Source: Abelmoschus esculentus
Taxonomy: Eukaryota; Streptophyta; Magnoliopsida; Malvales; Malvaceae
Direction: 5' to 3'
Length of the DNA: 64,000 nucleotides
Assembly (NCBI GenBank): GCA_035048815.1
Contig: JAUCBN010000018.1
Span: forward strand, 13,668,001 to 13,732,000
Shown here: positions 24,501-36,538 of the stretch, piece after piece
Layout: each line of letters begins with the position of its first letter
How positions within the stretch are numbered: position 1 is the stretch's first letter
Program-made: the position numbers and the translations under genes
Notes under the pieces: generated by a model
Seen by the model: only the letters and a program-made list of their open reading frames with translations
Told to the model about the DNA's origin: nothing
Databases searched by the model: none

Positions 24501-25843
24501 TGATGAGTGCCTAAAAGGCAGTTATTTACTACCCTTTTCATGGTACTTTATGCACCTATTATACACCCACTTGAACCGAATCATGTACTCTTTGCTCAAA
24601 TAATAGATATTCCGTTATCACCACATATAAAGTTAATATTTATAGAGAATACAGATATTATTACGATTTCTATACATATAGAAATATCCAGATCCGAAGC
24701 GGCAAAAGACTGGCCGCAGCAGAATCCAGTGTGGTAGCACCAACAATGTAGGCATATTGAAAGATAAAAATATAGAGAATATTCTAGAAGACACAGCGCA
24801 TCAATTGGATCAGGCTAGTGTGCTCAAAGCCCAATTCAAAGACCAAGTAGGAAACTCTTTCTAGAAGGCGGTAAACTTGGAAATATCAGAATCTTTGAAG
24901 AAGACTTGTTCCCTACTCCAAGTTGAGTCTATTTAGGAAAAGTTTGCCCTAGGTTTAGACTATAAATAACCTAGCCGACCATATTGTTTAGGGAGACCCG
25001 ATTTGTAGAGAAAACCCTTCCTCCCTAAAAATTGTACTTACACGATAACATATTCTAAACTTCTTAAGGATAAATGAAGGTTGTTGATATTAGTGAGAAG
25101 AGATTGATTCTTGTATTCTTGTTCTTATGCAATAAAATCAGAGTTTGCTTATCTTATTGCCATTCCTTGTTCTTGTATCCAAGCCCGAGAGGGAAGTTTG
25201 CAAGTAATCTATTTATTTAGCATCGAGAGGTATAGATTCACGAAAGGGATAAGTACGGTACCGACGACACTCACTCGGTCTGTACTCCTATGGAGGCACT
25301 AAGAGATGGGTTAAGAGTTTCAACAGCTAAAAGAAGTGTTGGATTGGTTGGTGGTTATTTTTGGTTTACGCCGAGAGGTATCGTCAAGGACTGAGCATCA
25401 ACAGCACTTTGACTCAGAGATGAGCGGAGTCACTTATAGACACTTTGCTAAACCTTGATACTTCTGCCCACGAGCAAGAGATTGTCGCGGCAGAGGAGCA
25501 CCGGCATTGCCGAGGCAGTATCTGCAGTACTATCGACGCAGTGTTGTGTAATTACATTGGACAAGAAGAAGATCAATTGAATCCACTAATTGACACAACT
25601 GGATCCTACCCACTTTCTCTATAATCGTTCTCAACTCTTTATTTTATGTTTTGTTATTTAATTATTTAGTTAGATAAAACAAACCACCTTATTTGTGTTT
25701 TAATTTTATTCTCAGGAGCAAGGAGACGAAGGAAGACATATTAAGTATACCAATCCTTGTGGAGATGATACACGATAGACTTATCATTTTATTTGACGAC
25801 GTGTACACTTGCACTCAAAATAGCACTTATACCACGCCTATCA
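24501..25843 (+). repeat. 3' LTR of the pol-less Athila element
   Basis: TGATGAGTGC start, CCTATCA end, 1,343 bp, collinear with 17578-18904 apart from two indels. Followed by the CCTTC target duplication at 25844-25848. Confidence 0.9.
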
Positions 25844-26039
25844 CCTTCTAAAAAAAAGAAGGAAAAGAAGAAAAGATGACCAACAATTCAGACTTACAGA
25901 CTATCACCTTTAATGAATTTCCTCTAATATCTAAACGGATAGAACCGGGGCATCACCCAAAATTTTACATCAAATTTTTAAACATTCTCTGTCATAAAGG
26001 AATTTTCATGATTTTCTTAATCGACCATCTCAAAAGAGT

Positions 26040-26185
26040 ATAAGCACACACAGAAAAAGAAGAAAGAAGAAAGAAAAAGGAAATAAAAACAAAAAGAAAA
26101 TGAAAAATGAAAAAAGAAAGGAAAAAGAAAAAGAAAAAGAAAAAGAGAAGAGAAGAAAAGAAAAGAAAAGAAAAATAGAACAAGT
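26040..26185 (+). repeat. Purine-rich low-complexity tract
   Basis: AAAGAAAAAG-type sequence on the plus strand, almost free of pyrimidines over roughly 145 bases; open frames on the minus strand here are only poly-Phe/Ser/Leu artefacts. Confidence 0.85.
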
Positions 26186-26530
26186 GAGTTTGAACCCGAC
26201 ATTTAAATAGGTGTATTGTCGACGAAATAAAGAAACATGACAAGCAGAAAAGAATCTAAGACCAACATTTCAAAGAAATTAAGGCATTAGGGCAATCCAG
26301 ATACCCAAGTGTCTCCAAATAAAAAAGATTGGCACCCACTTGGCGTGAGTCCCGATCAGATATTTTTAGAAACAAAATTGGTAGTCTTTTTCGGTAAGAT
26401 TTTTGGTAGCCATTTCGAAAAGAGTCCTGAGAATTTGAACAAAATTGATAGTCTTTTTTGACATGGATCCCTAAAGTTTAAAGAAAATTGGTAGCCACTT
26501 AGCGTGATTCCTAAAACACTCGAAGATGAA

Positions 26531-27302
26531 GGTTCTGTATAGGAGGTACTGACAAGTTCGAAGTTCCACAATAAGAGAATTTGCAGCAGCTCTATACAGA
26601 AAGAACTTGCACACACTGGAACAAAGATTTTTAGTTTTATATAGGATGAACTACTAGTGGATAGTTCATTCATTACACAACGATTTTATATTAGAGAAAC
26701 CAGTAACACTGAAAATGATGAGTTCCATATAGAAGAGATCTCGTCTTTATTTTTCCTCTAAGATTAAAGGTTTCATATAGTAGGGTCACACATCTCAAGA
26801 TTTTAGAGTAAATATTTCATATAGGAGAAACCCTAACTCTGGATCTAGAAGTAGAGTTCTATGTATGAGGGACTTCTATTTTGCAAGATTCGTTCATAAC
26901 GCAGAAGGTTTTATATATGAAAAAACTACAACATTGAAGATAAGGAGATCTACATAGAAAGGACTCATATCTTCATTATTGTCATAGAGTTAAAGGTTCT
27001 GCATATGAGTGGCCTATAGCTTCAGGGCCAAAAGGTGAAAAGTTCTACATAGGAAGAACTTACAAGCTTGATGATTCAGCGGAGGAAAAGTAGAGAGTTT
27101 TAGAAGAATATGTGATTCTAAAGCATCAGACAGTAAAGCGGTAAGATTATTGATACCTGCGTCATCCAAGATCATAATTCCAATATCAAAGGCGAAGAGT
27201 TCTATATAGGAAGAACTTACAGCCCAAATACTTTACAGAAGAGAATTTGCTTTCTAAGAAGTTAGTTAGAAGAAGAGAGAACAATTCTATATAAGAATAA
27301 CT
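26531..27302 (+). repeat. Array of GTTCTATATAGGAAGAAC-like motifs
   Basis: About 14 degenerate copies of GTTCTATATAGGAAGAAC occur near 26531, 26588, 26634, 26683, 26722, 26768, 26812, 26852, 26907, 26945, 26994, 27039, 27197 and 27282. Each is an imperfect palindrome (GTTCT...AGAAC), spaced mostly 40-57 bp; the last two are more widely spaced. Confidence 0.65.
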
Positions 27303-27494
27303 CGCGACATTAAATTTCTGATTTGAAGATTTTGTCTTCCAAAGATCAAAGTTTGAAGAATTGGCCGAGGAAGAGTAAAGAGTTCTAGAAGAACCTGTGA
27401 TTTTTGAAGTCAAATATGGAGAAATAAGATCAAAATGAGTGTTTTTTTATCTTTTCTCTATTCTTTTTCACAAGTACAAATAAAGAGGAATAAC

Positions 27495-28262
27495 TGTAAT
27501 CACTCATTTTTTTTCTAAGTCTTATTATTATTGGTACTATTATAATAGTATGAAATTAAATAAAAAGTAAAAAAATAAAAATCAATGAAAAATCACGTGA
27601 GGATTACTTATCCTACATCGCTAGGGATTCCATTTCCCTTTTCCCCGAATGCCTATAATAGGGCAGGGGATAATTTGAGGAGAAGAGCCAATGAAGGTAG
27701 ACCAAATAAGGGAGTTCGTCTCCCAGATAACCAAGGATTGGGGAAATGCCCTTGGTACTACCCGGTTCGATTGAGTTATTTTGGATTCGATCTAGTTTAA
27801 TATTTTAGAGGGTTCGTGGTAGATATCGATGAGAATTAGTTGGGGTTAGCTTTTCAAATTCTTAGTTATTATTTTTCTCCTTTTTATTTATATTGTATTT
27901 TGCTTAATTAAAAATTATTATAAAAATTATTGTTAATTTAATGTTGTATTAGATTAATATTTTATGTGTTGTATTTATTTATGTATGTTTAATTTTTTAT
28001 GTTTTAGATTAATATTTATGTATCTTTAAATTTATATTTTAGATTAGTATTTATGTATGTTTTAGATTAATGTTTTAGATTAGTTCTAATTTATTTTAGT
28101 AGTTGTATATATGTATGTATTTATTTATGTTTTTAAAAGCATAGTATGTAATTAATTTAATTTTAACTAAGGATTACATGATGACTTTAATTTTTGTTTA
28201 ATGTGGCCCCCTAAATCCGATCATAAGTGAGACCAACTCCGATGTGGTGGTGGTGGTTGAGA
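27495..28262 (+). repeat. Right LTR copy of the Tat/Ogre-like element, incomplete
   Basis: It starts TGTAATCACTC and follows 12139-12850 closely until GTGGTGGTGGTGGTTG (28262), after which similarity stops. The last part of the LTR (corresponding to 12850-13218) is missing here, so it was truncated or interrupted, possibly by the hAT element just to the right. Confidence 0.5.
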
Positions 28263-28338
28263 AACTTTAATATAATAAGTATAATTTTATATATTAACAT
28301 AGACTAAAAAAAATTTTACCTTTGATATCAGTCTAAAG

Positions 28339-30215
28339 TCAATTTTGAGCACACATTAATGCTTCATTTGTCTCTGAAAGTAGTCGACTACGATAAGGAC
28401 CAATTACTCTTCCACTTGTACTGAATGCAGATTTTGATGGGACAATAGAGACAGAAATGTTCAAAATATCCTTTGCTATGTGTTGGAGAATTGAATAACT
28501 TTTTTCATCTGTTTTCTACTAATTAAGAACATCAAAATCATCAAAAAATGGTATGTTTGAAGTCTTCAAATACTTATTCAAATCTGATTTTTCTAAAATT
28601 TCATCATTACCTTGTACTACATATTCAATATACTCATTCAACATTGTTCCTTTTCCCTTAGTACTGAATAAACCAATAGACTTGGCTCTTACTAGCTTGG
28701 GTTTTACCATTTTTATATCCATACTCGTCCATCAATTTATATAACATACCTTCAATTTTATCAATCTCTACTTGAACAACAAACTCATCATAAATTTTAT
28801 CAAAATAAAAACGAACCAATTTTAACTTGGACCTAGGATTAAGAATAGTGGTCACTTCTATAAGACTGTTAATATCAACCCAATACTTGATATACTTCTC
28901 CAACACTACTAACACTATCTTTCTTATATGATCCCAAGGTGATGAAAGTTAATTCGACATTGCTATTCTAAGCTCACAAATACATGAAAAATAATTGCTT
29001 ATTATGGGATATTTTGAGACAGACAATAAAAGTGTAATATCATTAAATACTTTCAATAATACATGAAATTTTTCTACATTATCCCAATCTTCATTAAGTG
29101 GTGGATTCTTAAACAAACTTTTACTGTTACTCAAGACAACAAAATTCTATTTATACTTTAAAGCAACAATAAGCATATCATAAGTCGAATTCTACCTAGT
29201 CTTGCAATCAAATTGTAATTTTTTTGTGCATCCAGTAACTACTTGTTTTACTATTTGTTCAAATTTTTTATTTCTTTTGTCTGAAGTAGTCCAAAAAGCA
29301 ACACTATCTCTAATTCTATCAAGACCATTTTTTATCACAATACTCAATCCATCTTGAATAATTAAATTAAGTATGTAAGCACAACAACGCATTTGAAGAA
29401 AACGTCCATTCAACATAAGTGAGTCGTAAGGAAATTCTTGACGTAAAATATCAATCATAGCATCATTAGTTGTGCAATTATCCACAGTTATAAAAGATAA
29501 CATGATATCAATCTTCTAAAAGTGGATGCATTCTTTCAAATGTTCAGTAAAAACTTTAGTCGTATGAGGTGCCAGGACATATAAAAACCTATCATATTAA
29601 TGTCACATGCATAAACACATAAAATAAAATAAAATGTCATAAAGAAAAACTTCTAAAATAATGAATGCATAAAACTTAACATATATAAAAAAAATAACTT
29701 AACATAAACAAATTAAAGAAACAAAAAAATTATATTACCTAAGTTTATGTCTTTGAAGTTTCTATCCATTATCAATAAAATATGTCGTGACAGTCATGTA
29801 TCCCTTTTTTTTTTATTGTTTGAGGTTCATATATCAGTGGTCAAAGTAATCTTACTATTTGTTTTTCTCAATAATGTACTTATACGTTCTTTTTCAGCCT
29901 CATATTTTTATATCATGTCTTTTTTGGTTGTATTACGACATGGAATTTTTGAATCTCGGTTGAAGTGTCTTGGATTACTTTTTAAAGCCATAATTCTCAA
30001 CAATGATAAGGGTATTCATGCAAAATGATCATTTCTGTCAAACCTTTTCTCCCTTGATCTTGATGAAATTCATATGGTGCCCAGAAAAGAGTGTCATTTG
30101 AACCTTTATCTTTAGCTTATGTTTTAAATAATCTTGTTTATCGTATATCTAAATATTTTTTGACACATTTCTTCGAATGCTCAGTTAAGCGACTTGTCCC
30201 TGCTCTTGGTCTAAA
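28339..30215 (-). pseudogene. hAT-family transposase (BED/RICESLEEPER type), decayed
   Basis: Minus-strand order: a remnant AGTSRLTEHSKKCVKKY (near 30190), as after a BED zinc finger; a KYEAEKERISTLL...ITLTTDI segment near 29890; DNCTTNDAMIDIL with RCCAYILNLIIQDGL (29503-29340), part of the catalytic core; LNPRSKLKLVRFYFDKIYDE near 28830; and a C-terminal hATC dimerisation part, SKSAFSTSGRVIGPYRSRLL, ending at a stop at 28339-28341. Many stops and frame changes interrupt it. No ends or target duplication could be fixed. Confidence 0.8.
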
Positions 30216-30501
30216 TTATTGATGTATGCCTTGAAGTTAACAGAAGGATCATAGGATCTGCATCATTGGTTTGCTTTGGGCTTTTGTCATCACTTGAAAA
30301 AATTAGGGTAAAATTTAATACAGTGATATGGCGAAAAGCATAAAATTCCAACCGATTGATTTATTATATAGGGTAAGACCTGAATAGTATTGTTTATCCA
30401 AAATATAGTTGATATTGAATCAACTCTAAAATATAAATTAAACTATAAGTATAGACAGACATCTAAATTTTTTTGCCAAGTTTATTTATTATCCAAAGAA
30501 A
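30216..30501. other. Short intergenic stretch left of the CACTA element
   Basis: AT-rich; possibly the 5' end of the hAT element. No gene seen. Confidence 0.4.
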
Positions 30502-30526
30502 AATCACTACAGCAAAACAGGTTTAT

Positions 30527-30935
30527 AGCGGCGCTTTTCTTTACATGCAGTGGCGTTTTTAAGCGCCGCTAAAAGTACTTGCGGCGAAAATAAAAATGCC
30601 ACAAAAAACGTCGCAAGAAGCTGCACCGCTAAAAGTAGCGGCGTTTATCTAAACCAAACGCCACTACAGTACACGATCTGTAGCGGCATTTTTTTACTAA
30701 AACGCCACTAAAGTACATTCTACAGCGGCGTTTGGTTTCTATAAACGCCGCAAAAGGTCGTATACTATGGCGGCGTTTGTTTACTAAAACGCCACTAAAG
30801 TACATTCTACAGCGGCGTTTGTTTTAGATAAACGCCACAATTATTTTATACTTTTGTGGCGCTTTTAAACAAACGCCACTATTGTTATGGGCTTTTAGTG
30901 GCGTTTGGGACAAACGCCGCTATTGATACTGTATT
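30527..30935. repeat. CACTA subterminal palindromic repeats, left
   Basis: Repeated GCGGCGTTT / AAACGCCRC units in alternating orientation, about ten pairs, each pair forming a hairpin such as GGCGTTTGTTTACTAAAACGCC. They would be the binding region for the TNPA-like protein, by analogy with En/Spm. Confidence 0.8.
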
Positions 30936-31149
30936 TTAAAAAAAAAATTTAAATTATTATTTCTACCAAAAATTCCCTGTAATTAATATTTCAGCAACAA
31001 TACAATTAAACAACAGTAAAACAATCCAAAATACTTAATCACCCAAAATACATTAAAGTCTAATATCAAATAAAGTTAAATATAATAATTCAGTGTTTAA
31101 GTCAAATAAAGTTCAGTAATAAGTACAAAACAAATGAACCTAAAATCAT

Positions 31150-32758
31150 CTAAGGCGACGGATTCCTTGGTTGGTTCTGCTTTAACATCGCCATCATATC
31201 TTGGAATTGTTGTTGAAGATTCTGATATGCTGATTCTCTCTCTACTTCCCTTGCTACTCTCTCAGCTTCTCTTCGTTCTCTCTCAGCTTCTTTTGCTTTC
31301 ATCTCTGCTTGGAATTGAGTTAATTGTTGTTTTAAACGCTGAATTTCCGCTTGAGAAGACTGACTTTGTGATGGCATATACTGAGATGATTTGGATCCAA
31401 AATATTTAGTTGGTGTCACGAATGACCCTTGACAGCGCACTCGACCATATCTTTCTGGACCCAAAACTTCAGCAAAAACTTGATTCTCTATATCAGCAAT
31501 ATTAGCAGAACCATCAGTTGAAGCCGTGGCTTCCATCTCTGTTCTTTTTTCCTTCATTCTCGTCTGATAATCATTTGTGAAAAATAATAAATGAAAATAT
31601 TATTTACAACATAATACAACATAATACAAAATAATAGATGAAAAATAATAAATGAAAATATTATACCAGAATTTCTTCAGCTTCAGGATTCATTGGAGAG
31701 CCATCCTTTTTTGTGTGAGTAATGTCGAATAGCTTTATCCGTCCAATGGTAGAACCAGTTGAAACAAGCTACAAAATATAGTAAACATGAATATTAGCTT
31801 TAATGTAATACAAATAAAAATAATATTTTAAAAAAAATAATACCTCTTCATTAGCAATGCGAGCAAAGCTCTTCGTCCCTGCTGTGTGCGTAAACTTTTG
31901 TTTCTGTCTACTAGTAACTCCTACGCGCTCTCTTTCCTGTTTAATTTCCAATTTTTATTACATTTAAAGTTAAAATTGGAATAATATAATGTTATTCTTA
32001 TAAATTGTAGATGTTACCTCCCCTTTTGCTGAACTCCAAAACCTGACTGCATCTTCCCATTGATATCGTAGTATTCCTGGGGGAACATTTTGAAATTTCT
32101 CTTGAAGGCTCAAATCGTTTTTGAAATACGTCTTCTTCAAGAAGCTCTTATGGTCTCTCCATTTCTTTCCTAATGCATGCTTCACATAATCGTCCGAGAC
32201 CTCCAAAGAAAATTTATCCTGAAAATCAAAAAATCAAAATTAAATATTACTATTTAAATATAATGAATTATATAATATAATATTATTATTACCTTAACAA
32301 GATCAAGAGCTTGGTTTTTGTTACTATTTGGCATCTGATGCCAAGACTCATAACTGATCGGCAAAATTGAAGCATTTCGCGCAACAATGCCTAAATAACT
32401 CGCCAAAACACCTGCTTCTGCACCAACAGGTTGGCCGGCATCGTTTCTTGAAACTTTTACACGTTCTCCAACGGGGAGATCGTATAATTCTATCAAAGTC
32501 GTCCGCCCTCTAGTCTTGCGCCTTCGACCATTTCCACCTATATGCAAATATATCAAGTCAACACTTTATTAAATCATTTCAACGATAACAAATAGTTATG
32601 ATTCAAACAAAGTTTTAAAAAATACCTTCAATTTCTATATTCTCAACCGTTTCAGGAACTTGTGAAGCTGCAGAACCAGACAAGTCATCTTCATTTGTTT
32701 CTTCTCCTGGTCGAGGAACTTGAACAATATTTAAGGTATTTAATTTTCTCCTCGGCAT
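31150..32758 (-). CDS. PTTA/En-Spm family second CACTA protein (TNPA-like), six exons, intact frame
   Basis: Exons on the minus strand: 32758-32626, 32537-32293, 32218-32018, 31936-31844, 31768-31667 and 31563-31150. All five introns are GT-AG and every junction keeps phase, giving 395 residues with no internal stop. The start is MPRRKLNT. The middle has RTTLIELYDLPVGERVKVS near residue 55, then KKWRDHKSFLKK and QWEDAVRFWSS, typical of the plant transposase family PTTA/En-Spm. The C-terminal 135 residues contain FAEVLGPERYGRVRCQG and a coiled coil rich in Glu/Arg/Gln. By analogy with En/Spm it would bind the subterminal repeats. Splice sites were chosen by eye. Confidence 0.8.
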
Positions 32759-32851
32759 AATACCTGTAAGAAACGAAAAAGAAATATTAGTAACAACAAC
32801 TTTAGTAAAAAAATTAAAAAGGCTCAATAGATATCTTATTACAATACGCAA

Positions 32852-35800
32852 CTAATTTTCATTAAAATCTTCATCCATGTTGTCTCGAACCCATTGAAAC
32901 TGTGAATTAGAAGTAGAAGATGTTCCATCTAAGTTTTGTGTTGCAAAAGGCAAAGTTTCTGGTCTTGTTTCAATGTCATCTCTACTTCCATCCCCGATAT
33001 CAATCAATTCTCTAGGGGTGTTACGGAGTACAACATACCAACCATCTTTGGTTGGATCATGGGAATAGAAAACTTGTTTGACTTGAGACGAGAATACATA
33101 TGGTTCGTCCATCAATTGTTGGCCAGTATGAATTAATCGAGAAAAGTTCACCATTGTAAAACCAAATTGATCTTTTTTAATTCTCCTAGTACTGTTCACA
33201 TCAGCCCAATCACACCGATACAACACAACCTTCTGTTTTCCATAATAATCCAACTCAACAATGTCGGTAATAATTCCATAATATTCAACATCTCCCTCCA
33301 CGGGATGATTGTCCCTTGCACTAGCATAACTTGTAATTGAAGAAGTAACAATAACTCCACAATTTTGCGTCCTCCGTAATCTTTCTCGAGATTTCGTATG
33401 AAACCTATACCCGTTAATGAGGAAGGCATTATATCTCTTAACAATTTTATTTGGGCCTTGACAAAGCCATTTTACTTCTTCACTAACTTCTCTCCCACAG
33501 TAAACCTATTACACGTGAGAAGTTACATTGGTTAACATTCATGCATATTGATATTAATACTAGAAAAGTCATATAAAGCTTTAGTTATACTTACCATTTT
33601 CCCTAACCATTCGTGAAAAGTTTCTGCAAAGAGCTTATGACTCTCTCGTTTATTTAATCTTCTTGAGCGTACACGAGATTGTAACTCTTTCTTATACTCA
33701 CTATAAAATAGGTTACGTGGTTAAAGAATGGGGAAAAAAAGTCAACGCAATAAAATATGAATTATAGAAACTTACGTTCAAAAAGGCTCTATTGAGTCAT
33801 GATGAAAAAGAACATATCGATGTGCTTGCACCCATGACTTATCATCTAACTCTACAATTTCAACTTTGTCGAGTGGTTCACCATAGCTCCCAAACATGTA
33901 AGTCTCTCCGTTATTAGTACTGCATACTTCATTTCTAGTTGGTCTATTCAATCTCGTTTCAACATCTTCCAAATATCTAGAGCAAAAAGTCATACACTCC
34001 TCGGCTAAATACCCTTCAGCAATTGATCCTTCTGGATAACGCTTATTATGACAATAAGACTTCAATTTGCACAAGAACCTAGACACGCAATAAACACAAC
34101 ATTATATAACTAGTTGAATATCTAAATATTATTAAATAACGTTCGAAAAAATTATACCTCTCTATAGGATACATCCACCGATAGAAAACTGGTCCACCAA
34201 CTTTAGCCTCGTGAGGGAGATGAACCAACAAATGCACCATAATTGTGAAGAATGAAGGTGGAAATATCTTCTCCAAGTTGCATAAAGTCAACGCTACTCG
34301 ATCTTGGAGTTTATCGAGTTCTCCAACCACCAAAACTTTACCACAAAGAGCTTTCATTATATTAGAAAGTTCAATTATACAAGATATCACCTCATTCGAC
34401 ATACAACCACGTAAGGCAACTGACATAAGATCTTGCATCAGTATATGATAATCATGTGACTTTAGAGAATAAAGTCTTCGATCTTTCATACTGACACATC
34501 GAGATATATTTGATGCATACCCATCTGGAACCTTTATATCTTTTAACACCTTATAGAACATTTCTTTTTCTATCTTCGACATCACAAAAATAGAAGGCGG
34601 TAAGAATGATTTTCCATTAGGAAGTATCTGAGGATGAAGATCATGTCGAATTTTGAGGTCAACTAAGTCAAGTCGACTCTTTAAATTGTCTTTAGATTTT
34701 CCATCGACATTGAGAATGGTTCCAATAATATTCTCACAAACATTCTTCTCAATATGCATAACATCAAGATTATGTCTCAAAATGTTATCCTTCCAATAAG
34801 GCAATTCAAAGAAAACACTTCTTTTTTTCCATAACTCTGCCTCATTTGGATCATCCTCTTCATCAGACTCATTATCACTAAAATGTTCAGCATCACCTTC
34901 GTACACCTCTTTCATCTTTCTCTTTGATTGTGGGTTTGGTGGTTGGATCATCTTTCCATAGCTGAATTTTGTATCTTTCAACATGTACAAGATATCAGAC
35001 CCGATTGTTTGCTCAGGAGCTGTTCTAAACTCTTCAGTACCATCAAACATATTCTTCTGAAATCTAAAACGATGATTTTCAGTTAACCACCGTCGATGTC
35101 CCATGTAAGAGAACTTTTTTCCATTGTACAACCACTTCGAACATGTTTGTGCAGCGCAACAAGGACAAGCATAACGACCTTTGGTACTCCACCCAGATAA
35201 ATTTGCATAAACAGAAAAATCATTAATAGTCCACAATAAAGCTGCACGCAAATTAAAGTTCTCCTTCTTCAACACATCATATGTTTCGATACCCACCCAC
35301 AATTGTTTTAACTCTTCAATTAGAGGTTGTAGATAGATGTCAATATCATTACCAGGACCTTTCTCACCAGGGATTATCATGGATAAGATAAAAGATGATT
35401 GTTTCATGCAAATCCATGGGGGTAAATTTTAAGAAACAAGCAAAACGGGCCAAGTACTATACGAAGTGCTCATGATTTTGAAAGGATTAAACCCATCAGA
35501 TGCTAGTCCTAGCCTAACATTTCGAGGATCTTCTGCAAAACTTGGAAATTTTTGGTCAAAGGACTTCCAAGCTAAACCATCCGCAGGATGCCTTAATAAT
35601 CCATCATCGGTTCGCCCATCGTAATGCCACCTCATAGACTTAGCAGTCTTTGAAGACATAAATAACCTTTGAAGCCTAGGTATGAGAGGAAAATATCGCA
35701 GAATCTTGACTGGTTTTTTTCTTGATTGTGCTTCCTCTACTTCCTCACTCACATTTTCTGTGTTCACATTCATCCATCGAGATTGACCACATACATGACA

Positions 35801-36538
35801 TGACTCTTGGCTTTTTTTATCACCCCAATACAACATGCAATCATTTGGGCAACTATGAATTTTTTCATATCCAAGGCCCAAATCTTTGATCATTTTCTTC
35901 ATATCTTTGCCAGATTGAGGAATTTTTGCAGAAGGAAACATTTCTCTTAAAAACTCTAATAACTGCGTAAAAGATTTACCGGTCCATCCTCCCAAGCATT
36001 TTAAGTGGAAAAGAAGAATGCAAAATGAGAGTTTTGAATGTTTCGATCCCTCATAAAGTGGTTCATTCATTTCATCAAGTAAATTGTAAAACTTTACTGC
36101 GTCTCCATTTGGCTCTTCATCACATTCATTTCTTCTCATCTCGGTAAAATGCTCAACACCAATATCACAATCTTCTCTAACAGATTCTTGATAATCATGC
36201 ATATTAAATGCATCTCGTAACATACCCTCAATGCCATCTTCTCCAACAGATCAATGATCAGAATTAGGAGGAAAAGATACATTACTCCTCGAAGTAGAAC
36301 TACGAGGTGCCAACTCTCCATGAAATACCCATTTTCTATAGCCCCGAACAAAACCATAAACAATTAAATGCTCTTTGACAACTTCACGACTATGCCAATT
36401 AATATTAACACACTTCTTACAAGGGCAAAGAATCATATTCTCTTGGCTTGCATTCGCAAAAGCTGAGTCTAGAAAAGTTTCTACTCCATTTCGATACCCA
36501 ACACTTACCCTTGACAAATCCATCCAACTTCTATCCAT
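32852..36538 (-). pseudogene. TNP2-like CACTA transposase with three in-frame stops
   Basis: Exons on the minus strand: 36538-34158, 34078-33776, 33700-33595 and 33505-32852, with GT-AG introns of 75-90 bp and consistent phase; the conceptual length is 1,147 codons. Domains in order: N-terminal transposase-associated zinc-binding part (CPCKKCVN, about residues 39-46), transposase family tnp2 core (CILLFHLKCLGGWTGKSFTQ onward, and DVMHIEKNVCENIIGT), a DUF4218-type part (GGPVFYRWMYPIER, then SYGEPL) and a DUF4216-type part (FYSHDPTKDGWYVVL). Stops lie at 36251-36253, 35429-35431 and 33776-33778, all without loss of phase. Confidence 0.85.

Larger units (their letters stand above)
17578..25843 (+). 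mobile_element. Complete pol-less Athila-type LTR retrotransposon
   Basis: Two LTRs in direct orientation (17578-18904 and 24501-25843) flank a primer site, gag, protease, a spacer, a third ORF and a polypurine tract, in 8,266 bp. The five bases before it (17573-17577) and after it (25844-25848) are both CCTTC, a perfect target duplication. There is no reverse transcriptase, RNase H or integrase: the protease frame ends at 21580 and untranslated sequence leads straight to the third ORF. A hand count over the first 205 aligned LTR bases gives 13 differences, 12 of them transitions, so the insertion is not recent. Confidence 0.9.
25844..27494 (+). other. Non-coding interior of the Tat/Ogre-like element, right part
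   Basis: No protein-coding frame. It opens with the right CCTTC duplication and includes a strongly purine-rich stretch (about 26040-26185) and two repeated-word regions: GGTAGxCxxTTTxG-like words at 26355-26510 and the array at 26531-27300, annotated separately. Confidence 0.5.
12139..28262 (+). mobile_element. Large non-coding LTR element of Tat/Ogre type, split by a nested element
   Basis: Direct-repeat ends at 12139 and 27495 share a long block: TGTA(TA)ATCACTCATTTTT start, an AAATCACGTG word, GGGAGTTCGTCTCCC, then AGGCCAACTCC / AGACCAACTCC near the end. A primer-binding-site-like sequence follows the left copy at 13226. The interior (13244-17577 and 25849-27494) has no gag or pol, so this looks like a non-autonomous LARD-type derivative. 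The Athila derivative at 17578-25843 is inserted in it. The right LTR copy is incomplete in the window. Boundaries and clade are inferred from short motifs. Confidence 0.5.

Noticed and set aside
25992..26243. Minus-strand ORF rich in Phe, Ser and Leu
   Set aside because: Artefact of a purine-only low-complexity tract.
30527..30935. Possible CRISPR-like repeat array
   Set aside because: Repeats alternate orientation, vary in length and sit at CACTA ends in a plant genome.
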